Part shown: one piece after another, positions 27,047 through 36,176 of the stretch
Position numbering within the stretch: the first letter of the stretch is position 1
Layout of the letters: each line of letters starts with the position of its first letter
NCBI GenBank assembly: GCA_037442205.1
Contig: JBBIQS010000045.1
Location: 1-64,000 of the forward strand
From: JBBIQS01 sp037442205
Lineage (GTDB): Bacteria > Myxococcota > Myxococcia > Myxococcales > UBA5297
Direction of reading: 5' to 3'
Length of the DNA: 64,000 nucleotides
Notes under the pieces: model-generated
Told to the model about the DNA's origin: nothing
The model's input: the letters and a program-made list of their open reading frames with translations, nothing else
The model's database searches: none
Made by a program: the position numbers and the translations under genes

Positions 27047-29416
27047 ATGTCCATGACCAGCCTCGCCCTCGCCTCCCTCGTCCCGATCCTGTCCGCCGCC
27101 AGCCCGCAGCTGCCTGCCCAGCGGATCATCGAGGACCGCGGCATGATCCGCTTCGCCGCCGGCCGCTCCGAGGCTGCCCTGGCGGCGCCGCTGTCGGAGA
27201 GCGCCCGCAGCTTCGCCCTCGACCACGCCAAGCGGTTGGGGCTGGAAGGGCTGACCCTGGGCCCGGCGAAGGTGAGCGCCACCGGGCTGGGCAGCGCGGT
27301 GCGGCTGCAGGTGATGCGCGACGGGCTGCCGGTGCTGGGGGCCGAGGTGGTGCTCGGCCTGGATCGCGAGGGCCGGGTGCGCCGGGTGGCCAGCTCGGCC
27401 CGCCCGGTGACCAGCGCAGTCGTCGATCGCCGGCTGACCGCGATCGAAGCCATCCAGGCCGCCGCCCAGGGCGTGCCCAACGTGCTGCTGCGCGACGGCA
27501 AGCCGCTGGGCAGCTGGCGCGAGGTGTTGGTGGTGCGCGACGGCCAGGCCCGCCTGGCCTACCAGATCCAGCTGGCCTCGCTGGACGTGCTGCGCAACGA
27601 GCTGGTGGTGGTCGACGCCCAGACCGGCGAGGTCCTGTCGCGGCAGAACCGGGTCTTCTTCTCCGATGCCGCCAAGGTCTGGTCGCCCAACCCCGGCGCC
27701 GACGCCAAGAGCCCGCTGGTCAGCGTCGAGCTGACGCCCTACCTGCCGGCGGTCGCCGACCGCAACCCCGACGGCCACCTGGTGGGCGCCCTGCTCGACG
27801 CCGTCAACTGCTGCGTCCACCAGGCTTGCGACCCGGCCCAGCCGCTCAAGACCATCACCGGGACCACCGCCACCATGGTGGGGCCGATGCCCTTCGAGAC
27901 CGTCTTCTGCGACCTGCGCCCGATGGCCAGCAACGTCGGCACCCGCAGCGACTACGACTACTCCTCGCCCGACCCGCTGAGCTACGACCCGCCCAAGGCC
28001 GAGATCGGCTCGGATCCCGACGACAGCAACGTCTTCTCCGAGGTCCACGGCTTCTACCACGCGAACGTGGCCTACGCCTTCTTCCGCTCGCTGGTCCCCG
28101 GCTTCGAGATTCGCGACAGCATGGCCGGCCGCAAGTCGACGGTGCTGGCCAACTTCCTGGTCCCCGACGTCAACAGCGCCACCCAGGACACCGCCGGGAC
28201 CATTCACGTCGCCACCCTGCAGCGGGTGGACAACGCCGCCTACATCCCCCACGAGCAGTTGCAGCAGCTGATGCCCGGGCTGCCGGACGGCGTGATGCCC
28301 AACGGCGACGTGTTCGCGCTCTTCCAGGGCCCGACCGCCGACTTCTCCTACGACGGCGACGTCGTCTACCACGAGTTCACCCACTCGGTGATCGTCTCCA
28401 CCGCCGACTTCGCGGGCCCGCACCTCGACCGCTACGGCGCCGACGACGAGGCCGGCGCCATGAGCGAGGGCCTGGCCGATTACTTCGCCGCCGCGCTCAC
28501 CAACGACCCGCTGATCGCCAACTTCGCCGGCCCGCGGCTCACCGCCACCGCCTCAGGCCTGGGCACCGCGCTGCGCGACCTGGACAACACGACCAGCTGC
28601 CCCAGCCTGCTGACCGGCGAGGTCCACAACGACAGCCAGCACTTCTCGGCGGCGCTGTGGGCGGCGCGCAAGCTCTTCCCCGACAACAACTTCAAGACCT
28701 ACGACACCGCCATCCTGGACGCGCTGCAGACCTCCCCAGCCTCGGCGGGGTTCACGCAGATGGCCGAGGCCTTCGCGGTGTCGGTGGCGGATGCCTTCCC
28801 CAGCCGCACCACCGCCCACGACGAGGTGCTGGCCCAGTTCCGCTCGCGCGGGGTGGTGGACTGCATCAAGGTGATCGACTACACCGCCCCGCGGTCGATG
28901 TACTCCATGCCCGGGACCATGCAGGGCTACGGCCCGGCGGCGCCCGGGCCGGTCCAGCTCAAGCTCACCGTCCCCGCCGACTCCACCATGGCGGCGCTGC
29001 GCATCTCGGCCATGGCCCGCGGCTCGGCCGATCCGTTCGGCGGCGGGGCCCCCAAGGTCGACGTGCTGGTGAAGAAGGGCGCCCCGATCACCTTCGCCGG
29101 CTCCCCCAGCGCCATCACCTCCGACCCCGACCTGCGCCAGACCTACACCCTGACCAACTCCGGCTCGCTGACCGGGACCATCCGGATGACCGCGGCTGCC
29201 GGCGAGACGATCTACGTCAGCGTCGCCAACAAGGGCGCGGGCCCGCTGATGCTCACCGATCTCAAGCTGACGCTCATCGCGCCGGACCCGGTCCCGGAGG
29301 CCGACGCCGGGGTCGTCGAGCCAGCTCCCAACAAGTGCGGTTGCTCCAGCGCCGGTGCCGCTCCGCTGCTGGCCTGCTCGCTGCTGCTGGCTGGCTTGGC
29401 GCGGCGGCGGAGGTAG
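27047..29416 (+). CDS. secreted gluzincin metalloprotease (M4/M36-like) with MYXO-CTERM anchor
   Basis: 789 aa. Signal peptide (MSMTSLALASLVPILSAASP), a thermolysin/fungalysin-type propeptide with PepSY-like sequence (about 30-190), then a catalytic domain with HEFTH at 442-446 and the third zinc ligand E474 in SEGLADYF. A beta-rich C-terminal domain (about 600-745) follows. The C-terminus is CGCSSAGAAPLLACSLLL plus GLARRRR, the MYXO-CTERM pattern expected to be processed by a myxosortase and left at the cell surface. The ATG at 27047 follows CCGGAGTCCTGC. The usual M4 Glu after the first HE is present, so it should be active. Confidence 0.9.
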   Translation: MSMTSLALASLVPILSAASPQLPAQRIIEDRGMIRFAAGRSEAALAAPLSESARSFALDHAKRLGLEGLTLGPAKVSATGLGSAVRLQVMRDGLPVLGAEVVLGLDREGRVRRVASSARPVTSAVVDRRLTAIEAIQAAAQGVPNVLLRDGKPLGSWREVLVVRDGQARLAYQIQLASLDVLRNELVVVDAQTGEVLSRQNRVFFSDAAKVWSPNPGADAKSPLVSVELTPYLPAVADRNPDGHLVGALLDAVNCCVHQACDPAQPLKTITGTTATMVGPMPFETVFCDLRPMASNVGTRSDYDYSSPDPLSYDPPKAEIGSDPDDSNVFSEVHGFYHANVAYAFFRSLVPGFEIRDSMAGRKSTVLANFLVPDVNSATQDTAGTIHVATLQRVDNAAYIPHEQLQQLMPGLPDGVMPNGDVFALFQGPTADFSYDGDVVYHEFTHSVIVSTADFAGPHLDRYGADDEAGAMSEGLADYFAAALTNDPLIANFAGPRLTATASGLGTALRDLDNTTSCPSLLTGEVHNDSQHFSAALWAARKLFPDNNFKTYDTAILDALQTSPASAGFTQMAEAFAVSVADAFPSRTTAHDEVLAQFRSRGVVDCIKVIDYTAPRSMYSMPGTMQGYGPAAPGPVQLKLTVPADSTMAALRISAMARGSADPFGGGAPKVDVLVKKGAPITFAGSPSAITSDPDLRQTYTLTNSGSLTGTIRMTAAAGETIYVSVANKGAGPLMLTDLKLTLIAPDPVPEADAGVVEPAPNKCGCSSAGAAPLLACSLLLAGLARRRR

Positions 29417-29521
29417 CGGTCCCTGGACTCGCCGCCGGCGCGATCGGCTCCGGCGGCGAGGACTGCTCGGGCGAGACAGGCGGCGGAGGCCGCGGAGCGG
29501 ACTGCCCGGGCGGCCTGACGG

Positions 29522-30394
29522 CTACTCCTCGCCCTCGTCCTCTTCTTCTCCTTCCTCGCCGCGCGGCCGCTCCAGCTCGAGCGCCAGCTCGTCCTCGGCG
29601 ACGGCGGCGTTGACGTCGCTCTTGACGATCGCCAGCGCCAGTTGCCGGCGGGCCAGGTGGGCGAAGAGCTGGCTCTCCTCGTCCTCGGCGTCGGCGGAGC
29701 TGTCGAGCTGGCTGAACACGTCCACCGCCTTCGGGAAGTCGCCGCCGCGACGCGACAGCTCGCCGATCAGATAGAGCGCCCGCGGCCGGTCGGCGGCGGG
29801 GATCAGGCTGCGGTCGAGCCCCGAGCTCAGGCGCTGGATGGTCTCGCGCTGGCAGGCCCGCTCCAGCTCCCGGTTCCCCGAGCCGCGGGCACACCAGGCG
29901 CCGCGCAGGAAGTAGTCGGCGGCGCCCACCGGGTCCTCGTCCTTGAGGAACTCGTAGCAGCGCCCGCCGAGCATGTAGCGCTCGGCCCCGTACGGCTCGC
30001 GCCCCTCGGCCACTCCCTGCAGCAGCTCGCCGGAGCGAATCCAGCGGCGCAGGTCGTCGAGCTCGGACTCGTCGGGCAGCCGGAAGTGCACCGGAAGCCG
30101 GTCGCCGGGCCGCTTGGAGATGAGCTCGAAGTCCTCCTCCATCTCCTCGCTGCGCCCCTGGAATCCGTCGCGGTAGGCGGTGTAGCGGCACGACGGGCAG
30201 CAGTGGATGAAGCTGGGGAGCGGGTCGGCCCCCTCGAAGCACGGACGCAGATCGGTCTCCCGCCCCTCCGGCGGCTGGACCACCGGCATCTCCAGGGTGA
30301 ACTCGGTGTTGCAGACCGGGCAGCGCAGCCCCAGGGTGGTGTACTCCGAGCTCTGGCGGCTGGTCCTCGGGGTCTGGACGACCTTCTCTTTCAC
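29522..30394 (-). CDS. DUF2225 family protein
   Basis: 290 aa from the GTG at 30394. An N-terminal zinc-binding region (LRCPVCNTEF and HCCPSCRYTAYRDGF) is followed by helical, TPR-like sequence (YEFLKDEDPVGAADYFLRGAW, ALYLIGELSRRGGDFPKAVDVF) and a strongly acidic tail (RPRGEEGEEEDEGEE). This matches the DUF2225 layout, a widespread family of unknown function. GAGGAACTTCC precedes the chosen start; upstream in-frame codons would run into the preceding gene and give low-complexity sequence. It follows the lipoprotein gene by 20 bases and is probably in its operon. Confidence 0.8.
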   Translation of the reverse strand: MKEKVVQTPRTSRQSSEYTTLGLRCPVCNTEFTLEMPVVQPPEGRETDLRPCFEGADPLPSFIHCCPSCRYTAYRDGFQGRSEEMEEDFELISKRPGDRLPVHFRLPDESELDDLRRWIRSGELLQGVAEGREPYGAERYMLGGRCYEFLKDEDPVGAADYFLRGAWCARGSGNRELERACQRETIQRLSSGLDRSLIPAADRPRALYLIGELSRRGGDFPKAVDVFSQLDSSADAEDEESQLFAHLARRQLALAIVKSDVNAAVAEDELALELERPRGEEGEEEDEGEE

Positions 30395-30414
30395 GGAAGT
30401 TCCTCGCTCCTCGT

Positions 30415-32340
30415 TCAGTAGCTGGCCGGAGTGCCGGGCAGGTAGTCGACCGGCTGCGACTGCGGATAGTTGGGCGCGCACTGCAGCGTGCCGGGGTCGA
30501 GCTTGCCGTAATAGAGCGCGCCGGAGTTGGCCGGCGCCTGCACCGCCGGGATGGCCGACCAGACCACGTCCGCGGCGTGCCACAGGAAGCAGGGCCCGGC
30601 CAGGCTCTCAGGTACGGCGAGCTCGAAAGACTGGGTCGGCGGATCGCCGGGCTTGGGCTTGAGCCAGACGTCGACCCGCGGGCGCGCCGGGGCGGTGCAG
30701 CGGTCGGAGTTGCACAGCTCCCCGGGCGAGCAGCCGCAGGCCTTGCCCTGCGAACAGGGTTTGCCCGGGCAGCTGACCGGCGCGCCGACTCGCCAATCCT
30801 CGAAGTAGTGGACGTAGAGCCCGTAGCTGCAGCTGCCGCTGGCCACGCAGGCCGCGTCGTGCTCGGGCAGATCCAGCGTGATCGTCTCCAGCAGTGCGCC
30901 GTCTCCCCGGTCGTCCAGGTCGAGCCGCGGGTCGTCGGTAGGTCCTGGCTGGCCCCAATCAAAGGCGGCGCTGGGGCGCTTGGCGCTGAAGCCGTTCAGG
31001 TCGCCGAAGGGATCGAAGACGCAATCCGCCGACACCTTGCAGGCGGCTCCGGCGGGCTTGACCAGGTGCAGGTCCAAATCCACCTGGCGCTGATCCCAGG
31101 TGAGCTGGGCGACCAGATCGCGGCGCGGCATGGCGTCGAAGGCGACCTGGGCGCTGGCGGTGTTGGCGTCGGTGTCGGTGACCGTCAGCGTGATCAAGTA
31201 GTGCCCGATGGCATCGGGGCGCAGGGTCGGCTCGGCGGTGTCGGCGCCGCTGAGCGTCGCCCGCGACAGCGCCGGCCTGGCGGTGAGGTCCCAGTGGAAC
31301 TTTATTCCCTGCCGCCCGTCGTCGGCGTCGGTGCTGCACAGCTTCTGGTCGCCCTGGGTCGCCTCGTTGGGATGCAGGCCGGGAACGAAATGGTCAGAGA
31401 ACGCGGACAGATAGACCTGGGCGAGCTTCCCCGGCTCGACCTGCGGCTGGGCGCCGGCGAAGTCCTTGGCGCCGCCAGTCATCGGATAGAACACCGAGCC
31501 ATCGGGCTCGTCGACCTCGACGATGGCCGCGCAGGCGGTCGGCGGCGAACCGGGCGCCAGCGTCCCGCGCAGCGCCACCTCGAGCTGCGGGTGGTCCGGG
31601 TCATCGCTCTCCACCACCAGCGTGCCCTGGTAGCTGGCCTGGCCCAGCCCCGGGTTGAAGCGCACGTGGAGCAGCTGCCCGCCGCCCTGATCGATGGACA
31701 CCCCAGAGACGTCCAGGGCCTCGACCGCGCTGAAGGCCGCGTCGCCGGTGAATCGGATGCGGGAGAGCGTCAGCGGCAGGTCGCCGTCGTTGAGGATGGC
31801 GACGGTCGGCCAGCTCGGCTGGACCTGCTTGAGCGGCCGGCGGGCGCCGAAATCGATCTGCGACGGATCGGCCTGGGCGGTGAACAGGGTGCATGGCGCC
31901 TTGCACTCCGGCACCAGGCGCGCGTGCGGGTTGCCGCCCCTGCCCTGCAGCGAGACCTTGGTGACCGGCTGCTCGGGGTCGTCGCTGCGGATCACCAGGC
32001 TGGCCATGGCCTCGCCCTCGGACTTGGGAGCAAACAGCACCGCCACGGTCGCGCTGGAGTCCGGCTCGACCGAGGTCGGGGCGGAGGCGATGGCGAAGGC
32101 GCCGGCGAGGTCATCCTCGAGGCTCATCGACTGGATCGTGAGCGCGCCGGCGGTGGCGGTTCGGACGCCGAGCTCCAGCTTGCCGCTGCTGCCGACCCGG
32201 AGGGTGCCAAAGTCCAGCGCCGTCTTGTCGAGCGCGAGCTCCGGCTGGATTTTGGCGGTCTTGTCGCCGGAGCAGCCGGCGGACAGCAGCGCGACGAGGG
32301 CGAGCAGGGCGCGGAGGGGCAAGGCGTCGGGCGTGGCCAT
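30415..32340 (-). CDS. large cell-surface lipoprotein with choice-of-anchor / Ig-like beta-sandwich domains
   Basis: 641 aa. Lipoprotein signal with lipobox LLSAGC. Two ASH/DUF1573-like beta-sandwich domains follow (about 35-130: LDFGTLRVGSSGKLELG and VLFAPKSEGEAMASLVIRSD; about 150-260: IDFGARRPLKQV and ESDDPDHPQLEVALRGT). A PKD-like domain comes next (YLITLTVTDTDANTASAQVAF), then a C-terminal domain with DLDLHLVKP and many Cys (SCPGKPCSQGKACGC). The layout is common in myxobacterial surface proteins; no catalytic site is visible. The ATG at 32340 is chosen because the signal peptide starts there; the frame runs further upstream without meaning. Confidence 0.8.
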   Translation of the reverse strand: MATPDALPLRALLALVALLSAGCSGDKTAKIQPELALDKTALDFGTLRVGSSGKLELGVRTATAGALTIQSMSLEDDLAGAFAIASAPTSVEPDSSATVAVLFAPKSEGEAMASLVIRSDDPEQPVTKVSLQGRGGNPHARLVPECKAPCTLFTAQADPSQIDFGARRPLKQVQPSWPTVAILNDGDLPLTLSRIRFTGDAAFSAVEALDVSGVSIDQGGGQLLHVRFNPGLGQASYQGTLVVESDDPDHPQLEVALRGTLAPGSPPTACAAIVEVDEPDGSVFYPMTGGAKDFAGAQPQVEPGKLAQVYLSAFSDHFVPGLHPNEATQGDQKLCSTDADDGRQGIKFHWDLTARPALSRATLSGADTAEPTLRPDAIGHYLITLTVTDTDANTASAQVAFDAMPRRDLVAQLTWDQRQVDLDLHLVKPAGAACKVSADCVFDPFGDLNGFSAKRPSAAFDWGQPGPTDDPRLDLDDRGDGALLETITLDLPEHDAACVASGSCSYGLYVHYFEDWRVGAPVSCPGKPCSQGKACGCSPGELCNSDRCTAPARPRVDVWLKPKPGDPPTQSFELAVPESLAGPCFLWHAADVVWSAIPAVQAPANSGALYYGKLDPGTLQCAPNYPQSQPVDYLPGTPASY

Positions 32341-32455
32341 CGGCGATCCGGGGCGAGGCGGGCTTGCGAAAGGGGCCGATCCTAACAGCGCCAAACTGGC
32401 GAAACAACGACCATTTCCCCGGCTCGGCCAGCAGGCGGGCGAGCCCCGCGGCCGA

Positions 32456-32485
32456 TTGACTTTGTCGGCAAGTGTCGGATACAAG
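32456..32485 (+). promoter_or_regulatory. sigma-70-type promoter of the ribbon-helix-helix gene
   Basis: TTGACT (32456-32461), an 18-base spacer and TACAAG (32480-32485). The -35 hexamer matches five of six consensus positions and the -10 hexamer three or four. It lies about 60 bases upstream of the ATG at 32545 and is overlapped by a palindrome at 32472-32492. Confidence 0.55.
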
Positions 32486-32492
32486 GCGACAC
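32472..32492. promoter_or_regulatory. palindromic operator candidate over the -10 region
   Basis: GTGTCG and CGACAC form a perfect 6-bp inverted repeat with a 9-base centre that spans the -10 hexamer. A TGTCGG direct repeat also occurs at 32463-32468 and 32473-32478. Position and symmetry suit autorepression by the dimeric ribbon-helix-helix protein encoded just downstream (inference). Confidence 0.5.
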
Positions 32493-32544
32493 GTTGGCCA
32501 CGCCGAGATCGCCCGGAATCCCGCCGATCTCTTGAGGAGTCCCG

Positions 32545-32760
32545 ATGCCTGGAACCGACAAGCGCAAGCAGAGCCTCTACTTCCCCGAGGACATGCTCAA
32601 GGAGATCCAGGACGAGGCCAACCGCCAGGACAGGTCGCTCTCCTGGGTCGTGCAGCAGGCCTGGCGGCTGGCGCGCACCGAGATCATGCGCTTCCCCAGC
32701 GTCAACGACGTCATCGGCGGCGTCCACGCCAGCGACGATCCGAAAGAGCGCGAGGGCTGA
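32545..32760 (+). CDS. small ribbon-helix-helix-type DNA-binding protein
   Basis: 71 aa. KRKQSLYFPEDMLKEIQDEA followed by NRQDRSLSWVVQQAWRLAR has the beta-helix-helix pattern of MetJ/Arc/CopG-type regulators: a strand that inserts in the DNA major groove, then two helices that dimerise. The tail (EIMRFPSVNDVIGGVHASDD) is extra. Similar short proteins occur in myxobacteria. Its upstream region holds a promoter with a palindrome, which suggests autoregulation. No toxin gene follows: the next gene converges on it from the minus strand with a 6-base gap, so a classic toxin-antitoxin pair is unlikely. Confidence 0.8.
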   Translation: MPGTDKRKQSLYFPEDMLKEIQDEANRQDRSLSWVVQQAWRLARTEIMRFPSVNDVIGGVHASDDPKEREG

Positions 32761-32766
32761 TCCGCC

Positions 32767-33597
32767 TCAGGGGCAGCTGATCAGCGTCACCCGGGCTTGG
32801 GGCGCGGCCGGCAACGGCTTGCTCTCCGGGTAGGCCTTGGCGAAGTAGCGGGCCACCACCTCGAACCCGAAGCTGCCCGCGCTCGCCCGGTCGCTGGCGT
32901 TGGGATCGAGCGACTTGAAGTCGTTGAACCCGTCCCCTCCTCCGGCCAGGAAGCTGTCGAGCGCCACCCTCACCACCTCGGTGTCCGAGGGCGTTTCGAC
33001 TGGGATTGGCAGGGTGCTGCCGTCGCGCCGGCGGACGGCGATGTGCGTGATGCGCTGTCCCTCCGACTTGCGCTTGCCGCTGGCGTCCAACTGCTCCGCC
33101 GGCCTGCTGCAGTCGGCGGTGAACTCCAGTCCGTAGATCTGCAGGAACGAGCCCTTGGGCTCGGTGAGCGAGTAGTAGCCCACCGCGTGCTCGAGGACGT
33201 TCTTGAGCTGGTGGTGGGTCAGCGAGACCACCAGCACGCTGTTGTCGAAGGGCAGCACGTCCCGCAGGACCTTGCGCTTCATCGCTCCCTTGGGAAGCAC
33301 CTCGCGGACCTGGCACACGCCGTCGGAGCGGATCGAGCCGCCGTTGACCACCGCCAGGTCCGGCCGCAGGCGCTCGGACTTGTCGTCGAAGGCCGAGTAG
33401 TAGGCCTCGGCCACCAGCTGGCCTATCGCGTTGTCGGCGGTGCGCACGTAGGCCTTGGCGATGCGCACGTCGCCGTCCAGGTAGCCGGTGGTCCCCTCGG
33501 GATCGCTCATGTAGCGCGAGCACTCCTCGTTGTAGGCCAGGCAGCCGCCGGCGAGGGCGGCGGCGAGCAACGGGGCGAGAAGGGCGGAGCGAGCCAT
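32767..33597 (-). CDS. lipoprotein made of a stand-alone 5'-nucleotidase C-terminal domain
   Basis: 276 aa. Lipoprotein signal with lipobox LAGGC, then a domain matching the C-terminal substrate-binding half of 5'-nucleotidase/UshA proteins: DLAVVNGGSIRSD, VLPFDNSVLVVSLT, LKNVLEHAVG, GLEFTADCSRP and LAGGGDGFNDF. The N-terminal metallophosphatase domain that normally carries the catalytic metals is absent, so it may bind rather than hydrolyse nucleotides or related molecules (inference). It is the last gene of a four-gene operon, 5 bases after the TonB receptor stop. Confidence 0.85.
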   Translation of the reverse strand: MARSALLAPLLAAALAGGCLAYNEECSRYMSDPEGTTGYLDGDVRIAKAYVRTADNAIGQLVAEAYYSAFDDKSERLRPDLAVVNGGSIRSDGVCQVREVLPKGAMKRKVLRDVLPFDNSVLVVSLTHHQLKNVLEHAVGYYSLTEPKGSFLQIYGLEFTADCSRPAEQLDASGKRKSEGQRITHIAVRRRDGSTLPIPVETPSDTEVVRVALDSFLAGGGDGFNDFKSLDPNASDRASAGSFGFEVVARYFAKAYPESKPLPAAPQARVTLISCP

Positions 33598-33602
33598 GGC
33601 GG

Positions 33603-36176
33603 TCAGTACCGGACGCGGGTGGTGAGGAAGGCGGAGAAGCCCTCGCGCGGGAGCAGGCCCGGCATGCGCGCGGCATCGGGCCGGGGGACGTCGTCCAGCA
33701 CCTCCTCCTGGAAGACGTTGTGGGCGCTGAGGGCCACCTCGACGTGGTCGGCCAGCGGCTCGGTGCGCAGCTGCGCGCCCACCAGCGCGTAGGAGGGACT
33801 GCGCCAGTGGCGCAGGGCCTCGAGCTGGCTGCGCCCGTTGTTGCGCCGCTCGGCGCCCAACTCGGCCAGCACTCCCAGGTTGATCCAGCGGCCCAGCGGG
33901 ATCTGCCCGGCCCAGTTGAATCGGAACTGGGGCACGTCGGTGAGGTACTGGTAGCCCTGCGGCGCCGCCAGGTCGGTGGCCCGGAACCAGGAGAGGTTGA
34001 GGAAGCTGAAGGCGCGCGTCCCGGCCTCGTAGCGCACCTCGGCCTCGGCCCCGAAGACCCGCACCCCGAGCTTGCGGTTGGAGAGCGGGATGATGTTCCC
34101 CGAGGTGTCGATGGCCATGATCGGGTCGGTGAAGTTGTTGAAGAAGCCGTTGGCGCGCGCCCGGGCGCGGGCCTCGCCCAGGGCGAAGACCAGCTCGGCG
34201 CCGGCCTCGAGGGTGTCGATGATCGCCGGCCGCAGGCCGGGGTTGCCCTCGAAGCGGCCGGCCGACAGGTCGGTGGCGGGGACCCGCTCGGCCAGCTCCT
34301 GCATCGTCGGGGCGCGGAAGGCGCGGCCGTAGAGCAGCTTGAAGGCCATCCCCTCCCCCGGGGTCAGCACCAGCCCCAGCCGCGGGTTGAGGCTGGGGAC
34401 CAGCTGCGTCCCCGAGACCGAAGTGACGTTCCCCTGCGCGTCGAGCACGGCGTTGGGCAGCTGGGTGGCGTCGGCGCGCAGGCCGAAGGTCATCGACAGC
34501 AGCGAGCCCATCTTCCAGACGTCCTGGGCATAGGCGCCGCCGCTCAGCCGCCGGTTGAGCTCCGCCTGCTGCTGGCGCGCGGAGAAACCGGCCGGCGCAT
34601 GCAGATCCGGGAACACGGTGGTGGAATCGAAGTTGAGCTCGTAGGTGTAGCCGCTGAGCATTTCGTAGTCGCCGGCCAGGCCGAGCGACAGGCGGTGGGA
34701 CTGAGCCAGCTCGAAGTCGAGCCCGACGTCGGCGGTGCCGCGCATCGTGGTGAAGGCCGTGCGCTCGAAGCAGCCCTTGGCGGCGATGGCGCCCGAGCTG
34801 ACCTGGTATCCCACTGGCGCCACCTGGAACAGGCGGTCGGCGGTCTGCCGGTCGAGGCCAAGGCGGGCGATCAGCTTGCCGCCGCCGAGCGGGACCTCCT
34901 GGACCAGGTCGGCCAGCGCCGCGTTCCAGCGCAGCTGCGAGTCCGGCCCGACCGCGTCGAACAGCCCCACCAGCGCCGCCCGGTCCTCATAGAGATAGCG
35001 CCCGAACACCCGGGTCACCGCTCCGCCGCTGGCGACGTAGCGCCCCTCGGCGCCGACGTTGAACTGCGTCGCCCGGTCGTTGGTGTAGCCCGCCGGCGCG
35101 TCCTCGCTCTTCAGGCCGAGCCGCTCCATCTCGATGGAGACCGAGTCCTGGAGGATCGCCTTGCGGTAGCCGTCGGTGCGGGCGAAGTCTCCGTCGAGGA
35201 ACAGCGACAACCCGCCCCAGGAGTGGCCGGCGTTGAGGTGCCCCTCGCCGGTCCCGTGGAGCCCGCCGCTGGCCGCCGCCTCCAGCCCCTCTCGGCGCTT
35301 CGAGACCAGGTCCACCGCCCCCAGGAACGCGCCGGTGCCGAAGAGCGCGGAGCCCGGCCCGCGCATCGCCTCCACCCGCTCCAGGTTTTCGGTCGACAGC
35401 GACAGCGGCGCCTTGGCGTCGTAGGGGCTGTTCAGGCGATGGCCGTCGTAGAGCACCAGCAGCGCTGCCTCGTCGCGCAGCCCGCGCACCGCCGCGCGCC
35501 AGAAGCCCTGCACGTCGCGGCTGGTCTCGAACCCGGGCAGCGTCTTGAGGACCTCGGCCACCGAACGCAGGTCGAGCCCGCGCAGCTGGGCGTCGGAGAT
35601 TGAGCTGGCCATCGCCGGAGCTTCCGAGACCGCCTGGGCCTGCCCGGTGGCCAGCGAGACGGTGTCCTCGGAACTGGAGAAAGCCGGCCGGGCCAGCTCG
35701 GGCACATCGTCTCTCTCGGCTGGCCGGACCGGCTGAACCCGGCGCGCCGGCGCGGGATCGGGATCGACAGCGGACGCCGTCTGGCCGTCCGACTCCCCGA
35801 GGGCGTAGACCTTCACCTTGCGCGGCGAGCTCTTGCTCCCCTCCAGCTCGAAGATGCCTCCGGAGTTGTCGAAGCCGACGCAGTAGTACTCGAGCAGCGG
35901 CTTCTCGACGTCGCCGCCGGGGATCAGCGCGCTGAACAGGTCGCCGCCCTGCGCCACCAGTTCGATCTGCTTCCACGCGCCGCCGGCCGAGTGGTACTTG
36001 CAGCGCGCCCGCTTCAGGTCGTCGAAGCCGACGATGTTGCCGGCGATCTCCAGATTTCGGCCGGCGATGGCAGTGGTCGGCGGAGTGCTGATGAAGCTGA
36101 CGCCCTCGGCCCGCGCCGCGATCGGCAGCGAGGCCAGCGCGGCCAACAACAGAGCTCTGAGAAATCGCACCGCCAT
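33603..36176 (-). CDS. TonB-dependent outer membrane receptor with extra N-terminal beta domain
   Basis: 857 aa. A signal peptide (MAVRFLRALLLAALASLPIAARA) is followed by an Ig-like or beta-sandwich domain (about 28-130: TAIAGRNLEIAGNIVGFD, CKYHSAGGAWKQIE, LLEYYCVGFDNSGGIFELEG), a Pro/Ala linker, a plug domain (about 190-300: SVAEVLKTLPGFETSRDVQG, VLYDGHRLNSP, ERVEAMRGPGSALFGTGAF) and a 22-strand barrel ending in VRY. Known role: energy-driven uptake across the outer membrane; the ligand is unknown. Its ATG directly follows the M23 gene stop (TGAATG). The N-terminal domain may dock a periplasmic partner (inference). Confidence 0.9.
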   Translation of the reverse strand: MAVRFLRALLLAALASLPIAARAEGVSFISTPPTTAIAGRNLEIAGNIVGFDDLKRARCKYHSAGGAWKQIELVAQGGDLFSALIPGGDVEKPLLEYYCVGFDNSGGIFELEGSKSSPRKVKVYALGESDGQTASAVDPDPAPARRVQPVRPAERDDVPELARPAFSSSEDTVSLATGQAQAVSEAPAMASSISDAQLRGLDLRSVAEVLKTLPGFETSRDVQGFWRAAVRGLRDEAALLVLYDGHRLNSPYDAKAPLSLSTENLERVEAMRGPGSALFGTGAFLGAVDLVSKRREGLEAAASGGLHGTGEGHLNAGHSWGGLSLFLDGDFARTDGYRKAILQDSVSIEMERLGLKSEDAPAGYTNDRATQFNVGAEGRYVASGGAVTRVFGRYLYEDRAALVGLFDAVGPDSQLRWNAALADLVQEVPLGGGKLIARLGLDRQTADRLFQVAPVGYQVSSGAIAAKGCFERTAFTTMRGTADVGLDFELAQSHRLSLGLAGDYEMLSGYTYELNFDSTTVFPDLHAPAGFSARQQQAELNRRLSGGAYAQDVWKMGSLLSMTFGLRADATQLPNAVLDAQGNVTSVSGTQLVPSLNPRLGLVLTPGEGMAFKLLYGRAFRAPTMQELAERVPATDLSAGRFEGNPGLRPAIIDTLEAGAELVFALGEARARARANGFFNNFTDPIMAIDTSGNIIPLSNRKLGVRVFGAEAEVRYEAGTRAFSFLNLSWFRATDLAAPQGYQYLTDVPQFRFNWAGQIPLGRWINLGVLAELGAERRNNGRSQLEALRHWRSPSYALVGAQLRTEPLADHVEVALSAHNVFQEEVLDDVPRPDAARMPGLLPREGFSAFLTTRVRY

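Noticed and set aside
30963..32385. Plus-strand frames crossing the large lipoprotein gene
   Set aside because: They lack start signals and family motifs and mirror the codon bias of the real minus-strand gene.
32545..32760. Toxin-antitoxin module with the ribbon-helix-helix protein as antitoxin
   Set aside because: No small toxin-like gene lies next to it; the neighbour is on the opposite strand and is a nucleotidase-like lipoprotein.
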